Notes under the pieces: generated by a model | What the model saw: the letters and a program-made list of their open reading frames with translations, nothing else | The model's database searches: none | What the model was told of the DNA's origin: nothing | Position numbers and translations under genes: made by a program | Shown here: positions 1 through 4,546 of the stretch, piece after piece | Position numbering within the stretch: the first letter of the stretch is position 1 | Layout: the number at the start of each line of letters is the position of its first letter | NCBI GenBank assembly: GCA_000980495.1 | Contig: LARN01000069.1 | Span: forward strand, 1-6,142 | Direction: 5' to 3' | Source of the DNA: Acinetobacter sp. N54.MGS-139 | Lineage (GTDB): Bacteria > Pseudomonadota > Gammaproteobacteria > Burkholderiales > Burkholderiaceae_F | Length of the DNA: 6,142 nt

Positions 1-73
1 ACAGGACAGTGAAACGCCTCCACGCCGATGATAGTGAGTTGTATTTCTTGCGAAAGTAGGTAGTCTCCGGGCT
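1..73 (+). rRNA. rrf: 5S ribosomal RNA, 3' part (5' end outside window)
   Basis: The first bases carry the conserved 5S core ACAGTGAAACGCC, then CGCCGATGATAGT, then a variable helix and GCGAAAGTAGG. These align by eye with the 3' two-thirds of bacterial 5S rRNA (E. coli has AGTGAAACGCC...GCGCCGATGGTAGT...GCGAGAGTAGG). The ACAGGACAGTGAAACGCCTCC version is the one I associate with Burkholderiales. The 3' end is placed near 73 (CTCCGGGCT), which should close helix I with the missing 5' end; it is uncertain by a few bases. The 5S is normally last in a 16S-23S-5S operon, and an intrinsic terminator follows directly, so the window starts at the tail of an rRNA operon. Confidence 0.95.
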
Positions 74-83
74 CTCCATAAAA

Positions 84-123
84 GACAAACCTCTTGGACC
101 TAACCGTTCAAGAGGTTTTGTCG
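84..123 (+). terminator. Intrinsic terminator of the rRNA operon
   Basis: The stem AAACCTCTTG (87-96) pairs perfectly with CAAGAGGTTT (109-118) around a 12-base loop. GAC (84-86) can pair with GTC (121-123) past a one-base bulge. It begins 11 bases after the 5S end. The T-tract (TTTTG, partly inside the stem) is short, but position and stem quality support rRNA operon termination. Confidence 0.85.
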
Positions 124-137
124 TATCTGAAGCGCCC

Positions 138-166
138 AAAATAAAACCTCGGCATTGAGGCCGAGG
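138..166 (-). terminator. Intrinsic terminator of the aspartate dehydrogenase gene
   Basis: Read on the minus strand, CCTCGGC (166-160) pairs perfectly with GCCGAGG (153-147) around a 6-base loop and is followed by TTTTATTTT (146-138). It starts 17 bases after the stop codon at 184. The T-tract is clear only on the minus strand, so it mainly ends the minus-strand transcript. It stands back to back with the rRNA terminator and separates the convergent units. Confidence 0.88.
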
Positions 167-183
167 CTTTGGATTTTCACACG

Positions 184-984
184 TTAGAAGAATGTCAGCG
201 GAGAAGCAAGATTCTTCAATAAAGCAATCACACTGTAAGCTGCGGATTTGCTGTTCTTCTTGTTTTCCGGATCCGGCTGAGAAACGAAGAAGAGCTCGGA
301 ATGCATGATGTCATTGGACAGCGTGATTCTGTGGCTGACTTCAGTGATACCGGGTTTGCTGATTAGACGGACTTTGGCATCAGTTGCCTCTGTTGCCAAT
401 GCCGTTGCAACGGAAACGTTAACGTTTCTCGGGAAGCCGCGGATGGCGTCATGAACATTACCGTCGAAAATCAGCTGTTCTTCTGTCTGAGAGACGGTCT
501 TACCTTTCATGTAAGGCGTGCCGATATAGCTTTCAGGCGGTTTGATACTTTCGATCTGGACTTTAGGATTGCCGACGACAGCGTATGTTTCCATTAAGTC
601 CATACCGCCGATAGCGCCGCTTGTGATGTAGATCTTTCTTTCGTATTGACGGGCAACGCGAACTAAGTGATCTCTAAATTTCTCGTCATCCAAGGCACCG
701 ACAGAAGAAATAACCAGATCAGCTCCGGCTTCGAGAATTTCTTCCGCATACATTTCTACAGCTTCAATACCGGCAAACTCAACAACAATATCCGGGGCTA
801 GTTCAAGCATATCATCAACTGTATACGCAGCACGGCCGCCGACACGATTGGCTAATTCAACGGCATGTTCGTGGTTCTTGGCGCAAACAGAAGTAACGAA
901 ATAATCGTTGCCTAAATGCTTCGGAGCGTTCAGGCAGAAGATTTGGCTCTGCGCTCCGCATCCCAAAACGGCTAATTTTTTCAT
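184..984 (-). CDS. nadX: L-aspartate dehydrogenase family protein (NAD(P)-dependent, DUF108 type)
   Basis: This 266-residue protein has the usual length and architecture of aspartate dehydrogenase: an N-terminal nucleotide-binding fold (about 1-120) and a C-terminal DUF108 catalytic domain. Motifs seen are the glycine-rich turn LGCGAQSQ (7-14), VVEFAG (67-72), SSVGAL (93-98), TSGAIGGMD (121-129), GTP (155-157), FDGNVHDAIRGFPRNVNV (173-190) and SHRI, where H218 fits the family's catalytic histidine. Known members oxidise L-aspartate to iminoaspartate/oxaloacetate plus ammonia in the cytoplasm, or run in reverse; some feed iminoaspartate to quinolinate synthase in NAD synthesis. Two oddities: the third glycine of GxGxxG is a serine (S13), and a usual Asp-Pro before the catalytic histidine is Lys-Pro (210-211). 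The start is supported by GGGAA ending 7 bases upstream. It lies 83 bases downstream of the lysR-type gene on the same strand, so co-transcription is plausible. The symbol reflects family naming; the physiological role is inferred, and another amino-acid-like substrate is possible. Confidence 0.87.
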   Translation of the reverse strand: MKKLAVLGCGAQSQIFCLNAPKHLGNDYFVTSVCAKNHEHAVELANRVGGRAAYTVDDMLELAPDIVVEFAGIEAVEMYAEEILEAGADLVISSVGALDDEKFRDHLVRVARQYERKIYITSGAIGGMDLMETYAVVGNPKVQIESIKPPESYIGTPYMKGKTVSQTEEQLIFDGNVHDAIRGFPRNVNVSVATALATEATDAKVRLISKPGITEVSHRITLSNDIMHSELFFVSQPDPENKKNSKSAAYSVIALLKNLASPLTFF

Positions 985-1067
985 TTTTTGTTCCCATCAC
1001 ATAGATTAAGCCTATCCATTCTACATGGAGGAGAAATACATTTTTACGAAAGTGGGCGCAAATGTGG

Positions 1068-2021
1068 TCAAAGTTGTGCTTGATTTGATGCTCTTTTCTT
1101 CAAGAACGATTTTCCAAAGTTAGTCAGAGGAATACCGACTTTTTCAATGCTTTCGGCAATTTCGGATATACATTCTTTTGCTTCTTCGTTGAGACCTTTA
1201 TCCGACTTAGGCCAAAAAACTGAGAAAGGAATAGTAAGCGGAACATCTATCGGGATCGCTTTGCAGTCATCACTGACGCTAATCGCAGCAAGAAGATCAG
1301 TAATATGCACACCGGCGTTTCGTTTAACCATGCGAAGAGCGACCTGCGTTGAGGAAATTTCACCGACAACTTGGTCTTCCGAGAGGTTCGGCGTCAGAGT
1401 ATCGGTCAGCTTCCTTTCAAGCATGTCATGAGAAAGAAGAATGAAGTTTTCGTCTCTGTAGTCAGAAGGCGCTACGATATCTTTGGCGGACAAAGGGTTT
1501 TGTTTGGAGACAACTAACCGCATCGGAAGCTGGGCCATGATCCGTTTTTCTAAATCATCATGATCTGAAAGAAGCGTTCCGAATCCGATGTCAAACGGGT
1601 GAGAGTATTTGGAGTAGTACATGTCTCGACTGTCATGAATATCAATTGTCACTTTTAGGACTTTTTCATGACGTTTGAGTACCTTGGTGATTGCGGGGAG
1701 AGTCACGTCGCTGCAATGCCTGGCCATTACCGCAGTCCGAAGCAAACGTCTTTTTGCTTTCCGGTGCGCGGAATAATCCTCAAGGACTTTCCACACTTTC
1801 ATGGCTTCATGGGCTACCCGATAAAAATTACTTCCTTCCTCAGACAAAACAAGCTGTTTATTCCCTCGCTCAAATAATTTGACGCCAAGACGGTCTTCCA
1901 GTTGAGAAAGCATGCGGCTCGCCGCGGAAGAAGAGAGGTTTAATTTATTTGAAGCTGCGAGCAGGGATCCGCTTTCGGCAATAGCACAAAAGAGTTTGAC
2001 GGCTCTAGATTTCATTTCCAT
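1068..2021 (-). CDS. LysR-type transcriptional regulator
   Basis: A 317-residue protein with a typical LysR layout. The N-terminal winged helix-turn-helix is at about 3-62: FCAIAESGSLLAAS (11-24), recognition helix SSAASRMLSQLEDRLG (31-46), then KLFERGNKQLVLSEEG (48-63). A linker helix runs to about 90, and the effector-binding domain follows to the end (IGFGTL at 145-150 and VVSKQNPLS at 170-178 resemble inner strands of that fold). These proteins act as tetramers and often respond to small organic acids or amino acids. The start is ATG at 2021 (M1) or ATG at 2015 (M3); neither has a good Shine-Dalgarno sequence, so the choice is uncertain by two codons. It precedes the aspartate dehydrogenase gene in the same direction, making that gene its likely target. 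It is divergent from the candidate small RNA and the ABC ATPase gene, the classical LysR arrangement, so these could also be targets. A possible own promoter has TATATT at 2063-2058. Ligand unknown. Confidence 0.93.
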   Translation of the reverse strand: MEMKSRAVKLFCAIAESGSLLAASNKLNLSSSAASRMLSQLEDRLGVKLFERGNKQLVLSEEGSNFYRVAHEAMKVWKVLEDYSAHRKAKRRLLRTAVMARHCSDVTLPAITKVLKRHEKVLKVTIDIHDSRDMYYSKYSHPFDIGFGTLLSDHDDLEKRIMAQLPMRLVVSKQNPLSAKDIVAPSDYRDENFILLSHDMLERKLTDTLTPNLSEDQVVGEISSTQVALRMVKRNAGVHITDLLAAISVSDDCKAIPIDVPLTIPFSVFWPKSDKGLNEEAKECISEIAESIEKVGIPLTNFGKSFLKKRASNQAQL

Positions 2022-2050
2022 TTTTGCAACTCGGAGCTTAATAATTGCAC

Positions 2051-2079
2051 TTTACGAAATATACATAAAAACTCATAAT
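2051..2079 (+). promoter_or_regulatory. Candidate sigma-70-type promoter for a small RNA
   Basis: TTTACG (2051-2056, 4 of 6 against TTGACA) and CATAAT (2074-2079, 5 of 6 against TATAAT) are separated by exactly 17 bases, predicting a start near A2086. CATAA also occurs twice exactly 10 bases apart (2064 and 2074), which could be a protein-binding direct repeat. The region is A+T-rich, so chance matches are likely; the call rests mainly on the strong terminator downstream that no gene explains. Confidence 0.4.
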
Positions 2080-2085
2080 GTCGCC

Positions 2086-2165
2086 ATAGCAAAACGGATC
2101 TTCTCCTGTTTTTGCTTGAAATGGATCATCTTGGCCGCCTTCTTCTTGGAGGGCGTTTTTTTTTT
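2086..2165 (+). ncRNA. Candidate small RNA (~80 nt), unassigned family
   Basis: This is an inferred transcript from the promoter candidate at 2051-2079 to the strong terminator ending at 2165. It contains two hairpins. The first pairs AGCAAAAC (2088-2095) with GTTTTTGCT (2108-2116) with one bulged T, enclosing a 12-base pyrimidine-rich segment (2096-2107) containing CTTCTCCT. The second is the terminator with its T10 tail, the kind of 3' end that Hfq-dependent RNAs use. A near-direct repeat, GGATCTTCT (2096-2104) and GGATCATCT (2123-2131), lies within it. No reading frame with a ribosome binding site fits inside. Alternatively, the segment is an attenuated leader of the ABC ATPase gene that starts 240 bases downstream. 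I do not recognise a known RNA family. Confidence 0.42.
2136..2165 (+). terminator. Strong intrinsic terminator with T10 tract
   Basis: CGCCTTC (2136-2142) pairs with GAGGGCG (2149-2155), including one G-T wobble, around the loop TTCTTG, and is followed by ten T residues (2156-2165). It works only in the plus direction. No plus-strand protein gene ends upstream (the gene there, lysR-type, is on the other strand), so it must end a non-coding or antisense transcript, or act as an attenuator for the ABC ATPase gene. Confidence 0.85.
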
Positions 2166-2252
2166 CGTGTGAATCGGGCGAAGTGCGTGAAATTTTTGGA
2201 GTTTGAAAAAAAGAATCCTTTATCCCGAGTCAGGGCATGACTTAACAATAAT

Positions 2253-2282
2253 TAGAACTTCTTCTTAAGGACAAACTACAAT
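2253..2282 (+). promoter_or_regulatory. Candidate promoter of the ABC ATPase gene
   Basis: TACAAT (2277-2282) matches the -10 consensus at 5 of 6 positions. The best -35 at reasonable spacing is TAGAAC (2253-2258, only 3 of 6, 18-base spacer). The predicted start is near 2289, giving a leader of about 115 bases. The weak -35 makes this tentative. Confidence 0.3.
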
Positions 2283-2288
2283 AAAAGG

Positions 2289-2404
2289 GATGCCCCTTGT
2301 GGGAGAAGAAGGCAGAACAGATAAATAGGTCCCGAATTCAGAATTCTCAGCTCCAAGGCTTAGGCTCCGTGATTCTGTTTCAATAAAGAAAGGTAGAAAT
2401 AATC
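2289..2404 (+). other. Long 5' leader of the ABC ATPase gene with possible secondary structure
   Basis: There is no credible gene between 2166 and 2404. The stretch before the GTG start contains a small hairpin AAGGG/CCCTT (2285-2289 with 2294-2298), the near-palindrome GAATTC-A-GAATTC (2334-2346), a possible longer-range pairing CAGAAT (2339-2344) with ATTCTG (2372-2377), and GCTCC repeated at 2350 and 2364. CAGAAT overlaps the GAATTC palindrome, so the two structures exclude each other. I could not match it to a known riboswitch. The ribosome binding site is probably GAAAGG (2388-2393), about 11 bases before the start. Confidence 0.3.
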
Positions 2405-3154
2405 GTGCTTGAACTTCAAATTAAAGATCTTTGCGTCGCTTTCAACGGCAAGGAAATCCTCCATAACATTACTTTTGACATTGAAAACGGAGCCTTCATC
2501 GGGATTGTTGGACCTAGCGGAGCAGGAAAAAGCACGCTTTTAAAACAAATCAACAGATTGGATCCGAGTAAAACAGGCGGCTCAATTCTTTGGCGCGGAA
2601 AAGATGTCGATGATTACGACGTCCATGAATTAAGACGTAACCTTGCTTACGTATTTCAAAAAGCCGTTATGTTTGACGGGACGACTGAAGAGAACATCAA
2701 GCTTTCATTGAAGTATGGAAATGAATTTAAACCGGAAGAAATTGAAGCGCTTTATCAAACTGTTTTAGAAGAGGCGAGTATTTCGCAAGATATTCTCGAT
2801 ACCCCGGCACAGGATTTGTCCGGCGGCCAGCAGCAGCGTGTCGGTATTGCCCGTGTATTGCTCATGGGATCTCCTGTTTTACTTCTTGATGAGCCGACCG
2901 CATCTTTGGACGTCGAGACAAGTAATAAGTTCTGCCAAACCTTAAAACAGCTGAAGGGCGGTCCGGCAGCAAAAGACGGAAAAAAACGGACTTTCCTGAT
3001 GATTACCCATCGACTCGAAGAAGCCAAATTCTTAGCAGACAAAATTTTGATGATTGAATCCGGGCATGTAGTGGAATATACAGACTGTGAGACATTTTTT
3101 ACGCATCCTCAGACGCAGCGCGCCGCAGACTTTTTGAAAGCTCAGAATTTGTAG
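2405..3154 (+). CDS. ABC transporter ATP-binding protein (stand-alone)
   Basis: A 249-residue single nucleotide-binding domain with every catalytic motif: Walker A GPSGAGKS (36-43), Q-loop glutamine Q85 (YVFQKAVMF), signature LSGGQQQR (138-145), Walker B VLLLDEP (158-164, catalytic E163), D-loop SLD (168-170) and switch histidine H202 (MITHRLEEA). It hydrolyses ATP at the inner membrane to drive a transporter. No membrane segment or signal peptide is present, so it needs a separate permease, and none lies in the window. The ...QKAVMFDGTTEENI stretch recalls FetA/YbbL-type ATPases, while the tail THPQTQRAADFL recalls amino-acid or phosphate importer ATPases; the substrate cannot be assigned. 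The GTG start is chosen because the protein begins LELQIKDLCVAF, the normal first strand, with AAGG about 11 bases upstream. The gene has its own terminator 20 bases downstream and looks monocistronic. Confidence 0.92.
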   Translation: MLELQIKDLCVAFNGKEILHNITFDIENGAFIGIVGPSGAGKSTLLKQINRLDPSKTGGSILWRGKDVDDYDVHELRRNLAYVFQKAVMFDGTTEENIKLSLKYGNEFKPEEIEALYQTVLEEASISQDILDTPAQDLSGGQQQRVGIARVLLMGSPVLLLDEPTASLDVETSNKFCQTLKQLKGGPAAKDGKKRTFLMITHRLEEAKFLADKILMIESGHVVEYTDCETFFTHPQTQRAADFLKAQNL

Positions 3155-3173
3155 AATATCCGCAGCGGAAAGG

Positions 3174-3200
3174 AAACCTGTCACGTTCGGCAGGTTTTTT
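3174..3200 (+). terminator. Intrinsic terminator of the ABC ATPase gene
   Basis: AAACCTGTC (3174-3182) pairs with GGCAGGTTT (3189-3197), with one T-G wobble, around a 6-base loop, and T continues to 3200 (followed by GTTTC). It starts 20 bases after the TAG stop at 3154 and separates this gene from sbcD. Confidence 0.9.
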
Positions 3201-3207
3201 GTTTCTT

Positions 3208-3259
3208 ACGACCGTTAATTTTGTCGTGAAAAGAAAACATACACGACACTAAATGTCGT
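3208..3259 (+). repeat. Two ACGAC/GTCGT inverted repeats upstream of sbcD
   Basis: ACGAC (3208-3212) faces GTCGT (3223-3227) across 10 bases. ACGACA (3243-3248) faces TGTCGT (3254-3259) across 5 bases. Four half-sites of the same pentamer in 52 bases, directly ahead of the sbcDC operon, look like a regulator binding region. No convincing -35/-10 pair was found here (TTGTCG at 3222-3227 is a possible -35 overlapping a half-site). The second palindrome could alternatively be a small RNA hairpin in the sbcD leader. Confidence 0.45.
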
Positions 3260-3310
3260 ATCGCGAGCCAAAATCTAATCATACGGTCAATTCATCTCAA
3301 AGGGAAAACA

Positions 3311-4528
3311 ATGAGACTCCTTCATACCTCTGACTGGCATCTTGGAAAAAGATTATTCGATAAAGAACGTTACGATGTTTTTGAAAATTTTTTGACGTGG
3401 CTGTTGAGTACGATTCGTAAAGAACGTGTGGATACGTTAATTGTTGCCGGCGATATTTTTGACACCGCAGTTCCGACGAACAAAAGCCTTAGGCTCTATT
3501 ACGATTTTTTATCTCATCTTTCCGGCAGCGGCTGCCGACATGTTGTGATTGTTTCCGGGAATCATGATTCACCGACGCTGCTTGAGGCACCGAAAGAAAT
3601 CTTGGCGAGTCTCGGTGTGCACGTCATAGGCGGAGCAGAAAATCCGGAGAACGAAGTTATCGAGTTAAAAGATTCTTCCGGAAAACTTGAAGGTGTTGTT
3701 TGTGCTGTTCCTTTCCTTAGAGAAAGAGATATCTTGCGTTTAAAGGATGACTCTACGCTTTCCCGCAGCGAAGAGATTCAACTGGCGGTTGAGAACCACT
3801 ACAAGAACGTTGTTAAAAAAGCCATTGACAAGATGGGAGCCAAAAGGGTTCCGCTTATTGCAACGGGTCATCTCTTTACGGTCGGATCTCCTAAAGGAGA
3901 AGACGTTAATGAGCTTTATATCGGGGCAACAGGGGCCGTGCCGGTAAGCATCTTTCCGTCCGAAATCGATTATCTGGCGCTCGGACACATCCACCGAGCT
4001 TACAGCATCGGCGGTGATAAAACCCGCAATTACTCCGGAGCACCGATTTCCTTTACCTTTGAAGAAGCCAATCTTGAAAAACTCGTTCGTTTAGTAGATT
4101 TCGAGCCCGATGAAATTAAAGTGACAGATATTCCGGTGCCTAAATTTGACAAGCTTGTGAGTGTTCAAGGAAGTCAAACGGAAATTACCGCGAAGCTAAA
4201 AGAGCTCATTGCGCAGGATAAAAAGATTTTGGTCGAGGTAATCCATACAGGGAAAACCGATGCGATTAACTTGACCGGTGAAGTTGCGGATCAGACTTCC
4301 GGAACCAAGATTGAAGTCTTAAGAATCTTCGACGAAACCAAGAAAGCCAATTGTTTGGCCAATGATGCAGAAGAGATGGAGATCGGGGAGCTAACTTGGG
4401 AGAACGTCTTCGAAAAGAAACTGAAAAATGAGACGTTTGAGGGAGAAGTATCCGAGGAGGAACTTTGGAATGCATATAGAAATGCCTATTTCCAAATTTC
4501 TGAGTTCGCTGATGTGAACGCTCAATAA
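3311..4528 (+). CDS. sbcD: Exonuclease SbcCD, nuclease subunit SbcD
   Basis: A 405-residue Mre11-type metallophosphoesterase of normal length (E. coli SbcD is 400). Metal-binding motifs are in order: SDWHLGK (7-13; D8, H10), GDIFD (47-51; D48), GNHDS (83-87; N84, catalytic H85), GHLF (186-189; H187) and LGHIHR (224-229; H226, H228). The C-terminal capping region follows from about residue 275 (FDKLVSVQG ... VEVIHTG ... IEVLRIFDE), ending in a helical segment that would contact SbcC (LTWENVFEKKL, 361-371). With SbcC it forms an ATP-dependent 3'-5' double-strand exonuclease and endonuclease that cleaves hairpins, palindromes and protein-blocked ends. The start has AAAGGGA (3299-3305) five bases upstream. 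It is the first gene of the sbcDC operon, with an 18-base gap to sbcC. Confidence 0.97.
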   Translation: MRLLHTSDWHLGKRLFDKERYDVFENFLTWLLSTIRKERVDTLIVAGDIFDTAVPTNKSLRLYYDFLSHLSGSGCRHVVIVSGNHDSPTLLEAPKEILASLGVHVIGGAENPENEVIELKDSSGKLEGVVCAVPFLRERDILRLKDDSTLSRSEEIQLAVENHYKNVVKKAIDKMGAKRVPLIATGHLFTVGSPKGEDVNELYIGATGAVPVSIFPSEIDYLALGHIHRAYSIGGDKTRNYSGAPISFTFEEANLEKLVRLVDFEPDEIKVTDIPVPKFDKLVSVQGSQTEITAKLKELIAQDKKILVEVIHTGKTDAINLTGEVADQTSGTKIEVLRIFDETKKANCLANDAEEMEIGELTWENVFEKKLKNETFEGEVSEEELWNAYRNAYFQISEFADVNAQ

Positions 4529-4546
4529 CGGATTCAAGGAAGAAAA

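Noticed and set aside
1028..1034. GGAGGAG on the plus strand as a ribosome binding site of a small gene
   Set aside because: No ATG, GTG or TTG with a usable reading frame follows at proper spacing; the stretch is antisense to the lysR-nadX intergenic transcript.
1147..1431. A 94-codon plus-strand open frame inside the LysR-type gene
   Set aside because: It is antisense to the effector-binding domain and Ser/Arg-rich, typical of a shadow frame. The same applies to 2755-3042 opposite the ABC ATPase and 3740-3994 opposite sbcD.
1912..2172. An 86-codon plus-strand open frame overlapping the 5' end of the LysR-type gene
   Set aside because: It lies mostly antisense to a well-supported gene, runs through the terminator hairpin and T10 tract into a Phe run, and has no recognisable domain.
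2121..2240. A 40-codon open frame starting at ATG 2121 in the intergenic region
   Set aside because: There is no Shine-Dalgarno sequence, it crosses the intrinsic terminator, and the T10 tract gives a chance Phe run; not a credible peptide gene.
2285..2404. A known riboswitch (glycine, TPP or SAM type) in the ABC ATPase leader
   Set aside because: The G-rich and AAGG-like pieces look suggestive, but none of the conserved core sequences of these classes is present in order.
3170..3310. Possible LexA (SOS) box ahead of sbcD
   Set aside because: CTGT occurs at 3178-3181 but without ACAG at the required spacing, and it is part of the upstream gene's terminator stem.
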